From contig JAZLLG010000015.1 in assembly GCA_045598045.1 (NCBI GenBank), positions 1 to 44,379 of the forward strand: a stretch of 44,379 nucleotides of DNA, read 5' to 3'. Below, piece after piece: positions 5,560 through 14,536 of this stretch; within the stretch, counting starts at the first letter, position 1, and each line of letters starts with the position of its first letter. Made by a program: the position numbers and the translations under genes. The notes beneath the pieces were generated by a model that ran no database searches, was not told the origin of the DNA, and worked only from the letters and a program-made list of their open reading frames with translations. Origin of the DNA: RGIG3528 sp045598045. GTDB taxonomy: Bacteria; Bacillota; Clostridia; Lachnospirales; Lachnospiraceae.

Positions 5560-7251
5560 TTACTTTTTGAAACTGTCCTTAAGGGCAACGGAACGGTTAA
5601 AGACAAGCTTTCCGTCCTTTGAATCCTTGTAGTCCAATGCAAAGTAGCCAAGGCGGAGGAACTGGAACGAAGGCTCTGTCTCGCCCGACTTGGAAGGCTT
5701 AACATCCGCAAGGCTCTTTTCACCCTTGCAGCCTGTAAGTATTTCAAGTGAATTCGGATTCAGGCATGTTGTATAGTCTTCGGCTGCGTCCGGTTCCGGA
5801 TCGGCAAAAAGATTGTCGTAGAGACGTGCCTCAAAATCAACTGCATCGCCTGCATTAACCCAATGAAGAGTTGCTCCCTTTACCTTACGTCCGTCGGCAG
5901 GATCTCCGCCGCGGCTCTCGGGATCGTAGGTTGCATAGACTTCCACAACATTACCGTTTTCATCCTTCTTGCAGCCTGTGCATGTGATAAGATATGCGCC
6001 CTTCAGACGGCATTCCGGTCCTTCGGGGAAAAGTCTCTTATATTTTGGAATAGGAACTTCCATGAAGTCATCGGCTTCGATGTAAAGCTCACGTGAGAAA
6101 GTAATCTTTCTTGTGCCTGCATTCTCGTCGTTCGGATTGTTTTCGACCTCAAGTTCCTCAACCTGTCCTTCGGGATAGTTTGTGAGAATAAGCTTAACAG
6201 GGCGAATTACTGCCATCTTACGAGGTGCATTTTCATTAAGATCGTCGCGGAGACAGCTTTCGAGGAAAGCATACTCAACTGTACTTGAAACCTTTGCAAC
6301 ACCGATTTTCTCGCAGAAATCACGAATGGACTTTGATGTATAACCACGGCGGCGAAGACCGCAAAGGGTTGGCATACGGGGATCGTCCCAACCTGAAACA
6401 TACTTTTCTTCAACGAGACGACGAAGCTTTCTCTTTGACATAACGGTGTAGTTGATGCCAAGTCTTGCGAACTCAATCTGACGAGGCTTTGAAGGCACTG
6501 AAACATTGTTAACAACCCAGTCGTAAAGAGGTCTGTGGTCCTCGTACTCAAGGGAACAAAGTGAATGTGTGATGCCCTCAAGTGCATCCTGAATGGGATG
6601 TGCGAAGTCATACATCGGGAAGATGCACCACTTCTTGCCCTGTCTGTGATGCTCAATGTATCTGATACGATAGATGACAGGGTCACGCATGTTAAAGTTG
6701 CCTGACGCAAGATCGATTTTTGCACGAAGAGTGTATTTACCTTCTTCGAACTCACCGTCTCTCATTCGCTTAAAGAGGTCGAGATTCTCCTCAATGGGAC
6801 GGTCTCTGTAGGGGCTCTGTGCAGGAGTCTGCGTATCGCCTCTGTACTTGCTGAACTCCTCGGGTGTGAGCTCACACACGTATGCAAGACCCTTTTTAAT
6901 AAGCTCAACGGCGTATTCATAGTCTTTTTCGAAATAATCGGAACCATAGAAGAATCGATCACCCCAGTCAAAGCCAAGCCAGTGAATGTCTTCCTGAATG
7001 GCCTCAACAAATTCGGTGTCTTCCTTCGCAGGGTTTGTATCATCCATACGAAGATTTGTGATGCCGCCGAACTTTTCAGCCGTACCAAAGTCTATGCAAA
7101 GAGCTTTGCAATGTCCAATGTGAAGATATCCGTTTGGCTCCGGAGGAAAACGTGTGTGGACGCGCTGTCCGGCGAATCTTCCGTTGTCGGCGATATCTTC
7201 TTCGACAAACTGCTCAATAAAGTTTTTGCTTACTACTTCTTCATTAGCCAT
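5560..7251 (-). CDS. glnS: Glutamine--tRNA ligase
   Basis: The 563-residue enzyme charges tRNA-Gln with glutamine in the cytoplasm. Class I motifs are clear: PPEPNGYLHIGHCKA (HIGH at 44-47) and VMSKRKL (270-276, the KMSKS loop); FAHPIQDALEGITHSLCSLE and the C-terminal anticodon-binding beta-barrels (FMEVPIPKYKRL, GYFALDYKDS) complete the bacterial GlnRS type. Length matches the family (about 550). Many Firmicutes lack GlnRS and use GatCAB instead, so its presence is a useful lineage marker. Start at 7251 has AAAGGAAG seven bases upstream. It is divergent from moxR and monocistronic, bounded by its own terminator. Confidence 0.97.
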   Translation of the reverse strand: MANEEVVSKNFIEQFVEEDIADNGRFAGQRVHTRFPPEPNGYLHIGHCKALCIDFGTAEKFGGITNLRMDDTNPAKEDTEFVEAIQEDIHWLGFDWGDRFFYGSDYFEKDYEYAVELIKKGLAYVCELTPEEFSKYRGDTQTPAQSPYRDRPIEENLDLFKRMRDGEFEEGKYTLRAKIDLASGNFNMRDPVIYRIRYIEHHRQGKKWCIFPMYDFAHPIQDALEGITHSLCSLEYEDHRPLYDWVVNNVSVPSKPRQIEFARLGINYTVMSKRKLRRLVEEKYVSGWDDPRMPTLCGLRRRGYTSKSIRDFCEKIGVAKVSSTVEYAFLESCLRDDLNENAPRKMAVIRPVKLILTNYPEGQVEELEVENNPNDENAGTRKITFSRELYIEADDFMEVPIPKYKRLFPEGPECRLKGAYLITCTGCKKDENGNVVEVYATYDPESRGGDPADGRKVKGATLHWVNAGDAVDFEARLYDNLFADPEPDAAEDYTTCLNPNSLEILTGCKGEKSLADVKPSKSGETEPSFQFLRLGYFALDYKDSKDGKLVFNRSVALKDSFKK

Positions 7252-7289
7252 AAAAGTACTTCCTTTGCTAAGTTTTCAAGAAATTTTAC

Positions 7290-7318
7290 CACAACAGGCA
7301 TGAAAAATCCACAGTAAA
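7290..7318 (-). promoter_or_regulatory. Possible glnS promoter
   Basis: A minus-strand TAAAAT hexamer preceded by TG one base upstream (extended -10) lies about 40 bases before the glnS start; the -35 region (TGGATT at 17-base spacing) is poor. No T-box leader or riboswitch is visible in this short upstream region. Confidence 0.4.
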
Positions 7319-7363
7319 ATAACAAACCGGTCTCCAAAATGACAGACTGTTCTTCCGCTTTGC

Positions 7364-7392
7364 TTGATTATGACAAACCGATATAGTAAAAT
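7364..7392 (+). promoter_or_regulatory. moxR operon promoter
   Basis: TTGATT (7364-7369), a 17-base spacer and TAAAAT (7387-7392) lie 43 bases before the moxR start and are the only good sigma-A type pair on the plus strand in this divergent region. Confidence 0.65.
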
Positions 7393-7434
7393 GAAATCCC
7401 GAATAATCACCAATGAAACGAGGTATATACAAGC

Positions 7435-8385
7435 ATGAATACATCGGCATTTATCGACTTTAAAGAAAAAGTTGTTTCAAACTGTTCCAAAGTAATTCTC
7501 GGCAAAGAGAATATCACCGAAAAAATAGCCATTTGCTTCTTATGCGGCGGCCACGTTCTTCTTGAAGATGTGCCGGGAACCGGTAAAACCGTGCTCCTTC
7601 GTGCCTTTTCCAAAAGCATCGGCGGTGATTTCAAAAGAATCCAGTTTACACCGGATGTTATGCCTTCGGATGTAACCGGCATCAATTTTTACAACAGAAA
7701 AACAAACGATTTTGAGCTCCGCAAAGGCCCTGTTTTTGCCGACATCGTACTTGCCGACGAAATAAACCGTGCCACACCGAGAACCCAGTCAAGCCTTCTG
7801 GAGGCAATGGCCGAAGGTCAGATCTCTTTGGATGGCGAAACTTACACACTCCCCGACAACTTTATGGTTGCCGCAACACAGAATCCGCTCGAATCCTACG
7901 GAACATTCCCGCTTCCCGAAGCTCAGCTCGACCGTTTTTTTATGCGTCTTTCCCTCGGATACATGGACAGAAAAGACGAAATAAATGTTATGCAGAGAGA
8001 AAGCAGTTCCGAAATTTTAAAAACGCTTCAACCCGTTGTAACATCCGAAGAAATTGCCTTGCTAAAGAAAGAATCCCGCGAAGTAACGGTCAACAAAGCT
8101 GTTTCCGAATACATAATGGACATCATCGAAGCTACCCGGACCAACGGCAACATAAGCATCGGAGCCTCCACAAGAGGCGCCATAGCGCTTTGCGAAGCTT
8201 CCAGAGTTTATGCGGCTTTCCAAGGAAGAGATTTTGTTATTCCCGAAGATGTAAAGGAACTTGCAGCTCCCGTTCTCAGGCACAGACTTACATACAGAGG
8301 GCTTATTAAGCAGAGCGAAAGTTCCTCGGTATTTGACGAGCTTCTCTCTAACGTTGCCGTTCCTACAGAAGAAATGGGCCGATAA
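7435..8385 (+). CDS. MoxR-type AAA+ ATPase
   Basis: The 316-residue ATPase belongs to the MoxR group of AAA+ chaperones, thought to help assemble or activate membrane/periplasmic complexes together with von Willebrand-like or DUF58 partners. Visible are Walker A LEDVPGTGKT (43-52), Walker B IVLADEINRATPRTQ (103-117), the sensor segment FMVAATQNPLESYGTFPLPEAQLDRF and the C-terminal lid with IGASTRGAIALCEASRVYA. It is the first gene of a three-gene operon: the DUF58 start codon follows its stop by one base. GAGGT lies ten bases before the ATG. Confidence 0.92.
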   Translation: MNTSAFIDFKEKVVSNCSKVILGKENITEKIAICFLCGGHVLLEDVPGTGKTVLLRAFSKSIGGDFKRIQFTPDVMPSDVTGINFYNRKTNDFELRKGPVFADIVLADEINRATPRTQSSLLEAMAEGQISLDGETYTLPDNFMVAATQNPLESYGTFPLPEAQLDRFFMRLSLGYMDRKDEINVMQRESSSEILKTLQPVVTSEEIALLKKESREVTVNKAVSEYIMDIIEATRTNGNISIGASTRGAIALCEASRVYAAFQGRDFVIPEDVKELAAPVLRHRLTYRGLIKQSESSSVFDELLSNVAVPTEEMGR

Positions 8386-8386
8386 T

Positions 8387-9469
8387 ATGATTATTCTGTT
8401 TGTTATTATTCTGGCCGCCGCAGTGATTATCGAGCGTTCTTCCCTGACTGTTCCGACGCACCTCGTTAAATACCACTGTGTTGCCTCCAAAAGATCCGTC
8501 GAGCCGGGTGAGACGTTTGAATTGATAACCACCGTGGAAAATCAGACCGGCAAGACTATTCCGTTTCTTCAAACAGATGAATACTTCCCGCATTCATTAG
8601 CGATTTCAGGGCACGAAGATGCTGTATGCTCCAAAACAGATTTTTCCAAGTACACACATCGTATCTTCTTAAAAAAGGGGAAGCGCATTCACGTTATCAA
8701 ACAGGCTGTAATAAACAAAAGAGGGGTGTTTCCTTTCGGTCAGGCCGAGCTGCTTTTAGGAGATTTTTTAGGAATAAGAGACAGAAAACGTCCCATTATT
8801 CAGACCGAAAAAATCATAGTTTTCCCCAAACGTCTGAACGACAGCAGGCTTGAGCAGGTATTGTGCGATGTTTGCGACAATATAATCGTACAAAGCTTTA
8901 TTAATCCGGATCCGATGCTTATCAGGGGTTACAGATCCTATACCGGATGTGAGCCCATGAAATCCATAAGTTTTTCCCAAAGTGCAAAATATGACGAGCT
9001 TATGGTCAAGGAATACGATCACACGAACAAAGAAATTATCAACATAGTCCTCGATTCGTCCTTTACAGGTACATTTGAAGAATACTTCGACAACAGAGAG
9101 GCCGTCTTCAGCCTTGCCAGAACACTTTGTGAAGCCTTCGAGGAAAAGCAGTTCTCATATCGTCTCATAATGAACTGTTATTACGAAAACGCTGAAAATT
9201 ACGGTGTTAATGTTATGGAGAGTTCCGGAAACGGTGCAACCCTCATAAACATTTTAGAGGCTTTGGGTGCTGCTTCCGGAATAACATGTCATACGGAAGA
9301 GCTGATAAAAGAAAGCTTCGTAAGATACGGCCGCGAAAAAGAATTTATTTTCATATCGTTGACCGAGAATGCGGAAACCTTGAGCCTTCTTAAAAGCCTT
9401 CAGACTGAGTACGGCACGCAGTTATATACCCTTTACGGAGCCGACTATACGGAGGAAAAAGCATGCTGA
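8387..9469 (+). CDS. DUF58 domain protein, membrane-anchored
   Basis: The 360-residue protein begins with one hydrophobic segment (IILFVIILAAAVII) followed by a beta-rich region (residues about 25-150) and the DUF58 motif IRGYRSYTGCEPMKSISFSQSAKYDELMVKEYD (written here in parts: RGYRSYTG, SQSAK, LMVKEYD). DUF58 proteins are regular partners of MoxR ATPases and carry a vWA-like fold. In this copy the usual GD-R-IDW core is degenerate (TGCEPMKSISF), which is unusual. The start at 8387 follows the moxR stop by one base; a longer upstream start would overlap moxR and lacks support. Function is unknown beyond the MoxR association. Confidence 0.82.
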   Translation: MIILFVIILAAAVIIERSSLTVPTHLVKYHCVASKRSVEPGETFELITTVENQTGKTIPFLQTDEYFPHSLAISGHEDAVCSKTDFSKYTHRIFLKKGKRIHVIKQAVINKRGVFPFGQAELLLGDFLGIRDRKRPIIQTEKIIVFPKRLNDSRLEQVLCDVCDNIIVQSFINPDPMLIRGYRSYTGCEPMKSISFSQSAKYDELMVKEYDHTNKEIINIVLDSSFTGTFEEYFDNREAVFSLARTLCEAFEEKQFSYRLIMNCYYENAENYGVNVMESSGNGATLINILEALGAASGITCHTEELIKESFVRYGREKEFIFISLTENAETLSLLKSLQTEYGTQLYTLYGADYTEEKAC

Positions 9470-10680
9470 ATGTATTTTATTATTACAATATGTTTCTTGC
9501 TTTTTTCTACGCCGCAACTTCCTTTGCCTTTCTTCACTTTACAGACGTAAATTATTTGACCGATGCAAAAGCCTTCCTTCTTGCTATGCTCGGCGGTCTT
9601 CTTATGTCGATGCGCAAGAAACTGACAAGAACAATAAACATTTTGCTTCTTATCGGCTCGTTTGCGGTAACAATGCTCCCGCTTCTTTGGATTCACGAAA
9701 GTTTGGGAAGATTTCAGGTTATTACATCCCTCTTTATTTTGTTGTTCTTTTTTGTAAAGAATATAACTCCTTACGATAAAGAGAGCGTTCGACGCACACT
9801 AAGAGGAACGTTAATCGGATTAATCGTCTTTGTTTCCGCAATAGCTTTTGTTTCAAAGCCGGACTCACCCCTTCCGTTGGAAACTTTACTCTCATACGCG
9901 CTTATCTACCTTGCCGCAGGAATACTGCTCCTCCAGATTGTCCGATACGAAAATGAATCCGCGGACAAACACAGATATGAAAGAAACCAGATACGCTTTA
10001 CGTTTTTATTCTTCATTTCCTGCATATTGATTACTGTCGCAAAGCTTCCTCAGTTACTTTTATATGCATTTTACAGGTTCATATTCAATCCGATTTGGAA
10101 TCTGTTAGCTTCAATTTTATCGAAAACAGGCAAGATAACCCTGCCTGATATATCCTACAACATACAAAAAACGGTGCAGGACGCCTTTGGCGATTACGTC
10201 GGTGACAAAACAGGAGTTGAAAACAATGTGGTTATTACACCGCCTCCCCTTAACCCCCCGGAAGCAAATAAATATGTAATGAATCAGGCTGCAGCACTGA
10301 TTATTTTTATCATCATTCTTGCCCTTTTTGTGTTGGGACTGCTTCTTTTGTTACCTCGTAAAAAAGCAGAAAAATCTTTGGCAGTAAAAGAAATCATTGA
10401 AGACATCGAACCATCAGATATCGAAATAAAGAAAAGAAAGCTTGACTCCCCCGAGCAAACGATAAAAAAACAATATCTGCTTTTTATGAAAAAAGCTCAT
10501 AAGAAAAAACCGTTGGTCATCTCGGATTCAACGGAAGACATTCTTTTAAAGTATTCCGGAGCTTCCGTCAATTCCAACGCTTCTGAATTAACGGACATAT
10601 ATCGCAAGCTTCGATACAAAGAAAGTGTAATGACAAAAAAAGATTCTTCATTGGCAAAAAAGCTTTGTAAAGACTTATAA
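9463..10680 (+). CDS. Membrane protein with DUF4129-like C-terminus (TgpA-like without transglutaminase)
   Basis: The 405-residue protein has about six N-terminal membrane helices, an external stretch of about 90 residues (VQDAFGDYVGDKTGVENN, proline-rich PPPLNPPE), one further helix (AAALIIFIIILALFVLGLLLLLP) and a cytoplasmic C-terminus ending in ASELTDIYRKLRYKES, which resembles DUF4129. In many bacteria the third gene of moxR-DUF58 operons encodes a TgpA-type protein with a transglutaminase core between the helices; no Cys-His-Asp triad or transglutaminase core is visible here. The start overlaps the DUF58 stop (ATGCTGA), implying coupling. The operon ends at the hairpin at 10708-10742. 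Confidence 0.75.
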   Translation: MLNVFYYYNMFLAFFYAATSFAFLHFTDVNYLTDAKAFLLAMLGGLLMSMRKKLTRTINILLLIGSFAVTMLPLLWIHESLGRFQVITSLFILLFFFVKNITPYDKESVRRTLRGTLIGLIVFVSAIAFVSKPDSPLPLETLLSYALIYLAAGILLLQIVRYENESADKHRYERNQIRFTFLFFISCILITVAKLPQLLLYAFYRFIFNPIWNLLASILSKTGKITLPDISYNIQKTVQDAFGDYVGDKTGVENNVVITPPPLNPPEANKYVMNQAAALIIFIIILALFVLGLLLLLPRKKAEKSLAVKEIIEDIEPSDIEIKKRKLDSPEQTIKKQYLLFMKKAHKKKPLVISDSTEDILLKYSGASVNSNASELTDIYRKLRYKESVMTKKDSSLAKKLCKDL

Positions 10681-10703
10681 ATTTTCTAAATACATTTACT
10701 CAC

Positions 10704-10746
10704 AAAAGCACCCGAAGCAGGTACACTACCTGTTTCGGGCGCTTTT
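10704..10746. terminator. Bidirectional terminator between convergent operons
   Basis: Arms GCACCCGAAGCAGG (10708-10721) and CCTGTTTCGGGCGC (10729-10742) form a 14-bp stem with two G-U-compatible positions. A four-T run follows on each strand. It can end both the rightward moxR operon and the leftward opp operon. Confidence 0.8.
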
Positions 10747-10748
10747 AA

Positions 10749-11150
10749 TCATTTCATTGCTTGTCTTATAAAAATAATTAACAAAGATATCACTACCATC
10801 ACCGCGCCGTAAATCATCATTGTACGATGAATTGTAGTTTTCTCACGCTTCTCCTGCTTTTTCATCTTGTAGTCGTAGAAGTTTTCATGCTCAGGCATTA
10901 TTCTCGGTATGAGAATGTGAGCGCCATGCTTAAAGCCAAACGCAATACCATCGAAAATTCCCTGCATTGAAGCCCATATAAGTGCTCCCATGCCTGCAAT
11001 CAGCACACCGGGAATCGTAAACGCATCTGCAATAATCCTCAGCTTTTCCAATGTATCTTCTGCTTCTGAGTATTTATTAAGCCACATTACGAATGCCAAA
11101 ATCGAAGCTGCAATTACTGTGAGAATGATAATAGGTTTAAGCTTTTTCAT
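10749..11150 (-). CDS. DUF3899 small membrane protein, last gene of opp operon
   Basis: The 133-residue protein has three hydrophobic segments: an N-terminal one (PIIILTVIAASILAFVMWL), a central one (FTIPGVLIAGMGALIWAS) and a C-terminal one (MMIYGAVMVVISLLIIFI), with a basic stretch KKQEKREKTTIHR before the last. The centre with QGIFDGIAFGFKH matches DUF3899. Its start overlaps the oppF stop by 14 bases, so it is co-translated with the transporter. The role is unknown; the tight linkage suggests an accessory part of the peptide transporter or an assembly factor. Confidence 0.75.
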   Translation of the reverse strand: MKKLKPIIILTVIAASILAFVMWLNKYSEAEDTLEKLRIIADAFTIPGVLIAGMGALIWASMQGIFDGIAFGFKHGAHILIPRIMPEHENFYDYKMKKQEKREKTTIHRTMMIYGAVMVVISLLIIFIRQAMK

Positions 11151-12366
11151 TACACTGTTCCTGTCTCATCTGCTTATACTGCTCAAATTCTTTAAGTGTA
11201 CATCTTACAAAATGATTCGGGGAAACCTCTCTGAACTCAGGCTTTTCATCCGTAATTTCATGATCCGCAAGCGGATTATATGTAATACGAACACGTTTCT
11301 TTTCAGACTCAGGATCCGGAAGCGGGATGGCTGAAAGGAGCGAACGTGTATAAGGATGAAGAGGATGCGCGAAAAGCTCATCCGAAGAAGCAAGCTCAAC
11401 CATGTTGCCGTAGTACATAACACCGATTCTGTCGGAGAAATACTTTACTACAGAAAGGTCATGAGCGATAAACATTATCGTAAGTCCAAGCTGATCGCGA
11501 AGGTCATTAAGAAGATTAATTACCTGTGCCTGAATTGAAACGTCAAGTGCTGAAATAGGCTCATCCGCAATAATCATTTCAGGGCGCATTACTACTGAAC
11601 GTGCGATACCGATACGCTGACGCTGACCGCCCGAGAATTCATGAGGATAACGTCCGGCATGTTCTCTAACAAGGCCGACTGTTTCAAGTACGTTAAATAC
11701 CTGCTCGTCTATGTACTTCTTATCCCTAATACCGTTAATAACAAGACCTTCCGAAATGATTTCACGAACGGTCATACGAGGATTAAGTGAAGCAATAGGA
11801 TCCTGGAAAATCATCTGAATCTGAGTAATCAGCTTTGTCTTCTTAGCAATTCTTACCTTATCGGCATAATCTTTCTTTAATTCACCAAGCTTTACAGCAT
11901 CACCGTTTGCAGCTGCAACATTCTTATCATACTCACTCTTTAAGTCGGCAAGAATCTTCTTTGCGTATTCCTTATCACAATTTTTGTGGTCGAACTGCGC
12001 TTTTTTAATTTCGGCTTTGTTGTCTGCAATAATCTTCTTAAGATTCTTCTGAATTCCGGCTTTCTTTGAAGGATTCTCCGAAATCTGCTTCTTTGCATCC
12101 TTCTTAGCTTCATTTATGGCAAGTTTATAACTTCTTATACCTGCACATATACGTTGTCCCTTAAAGTATATACTGCCGCTGGTGATATCGTAAATTTTAA
12201 TGATGGAACGACCTGTAGTTGTTTTACCACATCCGGACTCACCTACAAGGCCGAAAACTTCTCCTTTTTTAATATCAAAGCTTACTCCATCAACAGCTTT
12301 GGTCGGTCCGAAATACTGACAGAGATTTTCAACACGAAGGAGAACTTCCTGATTCTTATCTTCCAT
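11137..12366 (-). CDS. oppF: Oligopeptide ABC transporter ATPase OppF with charged helical insertion
   Basis: The 409-residue ATPase is the second nucleotide-binding subunit of the peptide importer. Motifs: Walker A GESGCGKT (42-49), Q-loop MIFQDPIASLNPRMTVREI (from about 185), signature EFSGGQRQRIGIARS, Walker B MIIADEPISALD, H-loop FIAHDLSVV and the C-terminal oligopeptide/dipeptide segment with HPLHPYTRSLLSAIP. Ordinary OppF is about 310-330 residues. About 100 residues rich in Lys, Glu and Ala, of coiled-coil character (from IRSYKLAINEAKKDAKKQ to VRIAKKTKLITQ), are inserted between the beta-strand after Walker A and the Q-loop. I choose ATG 12366 (GGAGGT seven bases upstream), overlapping oppD by 11 bases. 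The GTG three codons earlier lies within that ribosome site. Confidence 0.93.
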   Translation of the reverse strand: MEDKNQEVLLRVENLCQYFGPTKAVDGVSFDIKKGEVFGLVGESGCGKTTTGRSIIKIYDITSGSIYFKGQRICAGIRSYKLAINEAKKDAKKQISENPSKKAGIQKNLKKIIADNKAEIKKAQFDHKNCDKEYAKKILADLKSEYDKNVAAANGDAVKLGELKKDYADKVRIAKKTKLITQIQMIFQDPIASLNPRMTVREIISEGLVINGIRDKKYIDEQVFNVLETVGLVREHAGRYPHEFSGGQRQRIGIARSVVMRPEMIIADEPISALDVSIQAQVINLLNDLRDQLGLTIMFIAHDLSVVKYFSDRIGVMYYGNMVELASSDELFAHPLHPYTRSLLSAIPLPDPESEKKRVRITYNPLADHEITDEKPEFREVSPNHFVRCTLKEFEQYKQMRQEQCNEKA

Positions 12367-14533
12367 TGTCGGCACCTCCGTTCTTAGCTTTCATTCTGAC
12401 AATACGGTCCGAAATAATTTTCGGCATTTCAACCTTCGGAGCATTCGGATGTAAAAGCCATGTTGCAGCCTTATGTGTTTCACTTATTTCAAACATAGGG
12501 GGCTGCTGTTCAAAGTCTATCTTCATGGCATACCTGTTACGGTCTGCAAATGCATCGCCTACAGGAGGATAAATCATGTTAGGCGGTGTGCCGGGAATAG
12601 CATCAAGTTTTTCATTAGTGTCAAGGTCCGGCATGGACGAAAGAAGAGCCCATGTGTACGGATGTCTCGGGTCATAGAAAATGTCGTTTGCGGTACCGTA
12701 CTCAACAATTTTACCTGCATACATAACAGCGATGTCATCTGCCATGTTTGCAACAACACCAAGGTCATGTGTGATGAAGATAACCGAAAGATTTCTCTTT
12801 TTCTTTAAGTCATTGATAAGCTCAAGTATCTGTGCCTGAATTGTAACATCAAGTGCGGTAGTCGGCTCATCGCAAATAAGAATGTCAGGGTTGGCTGCAA
12901 GTGCTATGGCAATAACGATACGCTGTCTCATACCGCCTGAAAACTCAAACGGATACTGATAGTAACGAAGTCTCGGCTCATGAATACCAACTTCATCCAT
13001 AAGCTTTATAGCCTTTTCTCTTGCCATCGCTTTAGTAACACGATATACAACCTGTGAAGCCTTTTCCTTAAGAAAATCAATTGTTTCAACGCTTCGTTTC
13101 TCGATGTCTACTTTTGTAGAACCGTCAGTAAATGCAGTGTATCTGTTTAAAAGACGCTCAACGATATAAGAAATGTTTCCTTTGAGTTCTTCAACATCAT
13201 ATATGTTCTTCGGAACAACCTTCCAGTCAACGTTTTTACCCTTTTTGATGAGCGCATCGCGTTTAGCTGTCTGTTTTTCAAAGCGTCTTTCTTCTTTTGG
13301 ATTGTGCTTTAAAGCAGCATAATACTTATCTATGCTCTTTAAAAGGCTGCTTTCAAATGTATAAGCAACGCTGTCCTTTATGATTTCAAGTGAGTCAATT
13401 GTCTTCGCAACTTCGGCGCCAAGCTTCTTTGCAAGCTTTTTAGCTTCATCCTTTGAAATCTCGCCGTCATAATACTTCTTTGCTTCGGCAAGAGCAGGAA
13501 TAACCTTTTTCTTTTCTTCGAAAGCTCTTTCAAAAGAGTATGAAATACCCTTATTTTCAAGTTCAATGAAATGCTTCATGAAGTTTGCATCAAGATATGC
13601 AAGAGCCTCTTCATTAAGCTTATCAACTCCCTTGTTTTTAATTGAGCAATCATTTCCCTTAAGCTTGAAATAGCCTATTCTGAAGAAATTAGGTTTCGTC
13701 TGGTTAAGGATTTTGTCCATAAGTGCAGTAATATCCTTAAGAAGCTTTTCAAGCGAAGCCGAAAGGACAACATCCTGACCCTGTGCGGGTTTTCTGTATT
13801 TGCCCTTTTCAGAGCCAAGCTCCGAAATTACTCTTTCAAGTTCTGCAGCTGAACCGTCTTCGATAAACTCATTACGGACCTTTTTGAGTTTTGCATAATA
13901 TTCATTAAGTGAGGACTTAACATCCGGATTCTGCTTCTTTTCAATGAAGAAAAGAAGGTCTGTAATCTGAGCCTTGAGCTCATCCGCAAGAGCCATGGAG
14001 TCATTGTACGGGAGTTCAAGCTTTGTAGCAAGAGTTGCAAAGTCATCAAAGGTCTTTGTTATGTTGTCAACTTCTTTGTCCGATACACCGGTATTGGCTT
14101 TTTTAATGTTAACGCCAAGTTCCTTAAGAAGACTGTTGAACTCCTGTCTTGCTTCCTTACGGTTTGCTTTATTCTTTAAAAGCATAGCCTCCGTAATCTG
14201 ACGGCCGATTTTAACAATCGGGTTCAATGAAGAAAGCGGATCCTGGAAAATCATGGAGATTTTATCTCCTCTGATTTTGTACATCTCATCTTCGGAAATG
14301 GAAAGGAGTTCCTTTCCGTCATACAGTATTTCACCGTTTTCAATGATGGAATTTCCTGCAAGTATACCAAGGATTGCCTTGGAAGTAACAGATTTACCCG
14401 AACCTGACTCACCAACGATTGCAAGAGTCTTTCCACGTTCAAGATCGAAAGAAATGTCTCGAACGGCTTTAACTGTTCCTCCCTGTGTGCGGAAGGAAAT
14501 TTTCAGGTTTTTAACACTTAAAATATTATCCAT
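12356..14533 (-). CDS. oppD: Oligopeptide ABC transporter ATPase OppD with about 380-residue insertion
   Basis: The 725-residue ATPase is more than twice the usual OppD length (about 330-350). The ABC core is complete and split: Walker A GESGSGKS (41-48) and Q-loop MIFQDPLSSLNPIVKIG (94-110) at the N-terminus, then signature EFSGGMRQR (530-538), Walker B ILICDEPTTALD (from 551), H-loop FITHDLGVVANMADD (H589) and the oligopeptide C-terminal domain with DPRHPYTWALLSSMPDLD and AIPGTPPNM. Between about residues 123 and 500 lies a mostly helical, Lys/Glu-rich insertion in the helical subdomain. The segment RKEARQEFNSLLKELGV before it and AREKAIKLMDEVGIHEP after it look like two versions of the same normal helix. 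The reading frame is open throughout, so this is an insertion, not an assembly error. Start follows the oppC stop by three bases. Confidence 0.93.
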   Translation of the reverse strand: MDNILSVKNLKISFRTQGGTVKAVRDISFDLERGKTLAIVGESGSGKSVTSKAILGILAGNSIIENGEILYDGKELLSISEDEMYKIRGDKISMIFQDPLSSLNPIVKIGRQITEAMLLKNKANRKEARQEFNSLLKELGVNIKKANTGVSDKEVDNITKTFDDFATLATKLELPYNDSMALADELKAQITDLLFFIEKKQNPDVKSSLNEYYAKLKKVRNEFIEDGSAAELERVISELGSEKGKYRKPAQGQDVVLSASLEKLLKDITALMDKILNQTKPNFFRIGYFKLKGNDCSIKNKGVDKLNEEALAYLDANFMKHFIELENKGISYSFERAFEEKKKVIPALAEAKKYYDGEISKDEAKKLAKKLGAEVAKTIDSLEIIKDSVAYTFESSLLKSIDKYYAALKHNPKEERRFEKQTAKRDALIKKGKNVDWKVVPKNIYDVEELKGNISYIVERLLNRYTAFTDGSTKVDIEKRSVETIDFLKEKASQVVYRVTKAMAREKAIKLMDEVGIHEPRLRYYQYPFEFSGGMRQRIVIAIALAANPDILICDEPTTALDVTIQAQILELINDLKKKRNLSVIFITHDLGVVANMADDIAVMYAGKIVEYGTANDIFYDPRHPYTWALLSSMPDLDTNEKLDAIPGTPPNMIYPPVGDAFADRNRYAMKIDFEQQPPMFEISETHKAATWLLHPNAPKVEMPKIISDRIVRMKAKNGGADNGR

Positions 14534-14536
14534 AAA

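Noticed and set aside
7252..7434. T-box or riboswitch before glnS or moxR
   Set aside because: The upstream space is short and shows no T-box sequence, specifier stem or terminator/antiterminator pair.
12356..14533. Possible fusion or frameshift artefact in the very long OppD
   Set aside because: One continuous frame, ABC motifs in the correct order, only one copy of Walker A and Walker B, and the sister subunits are enlarged too.
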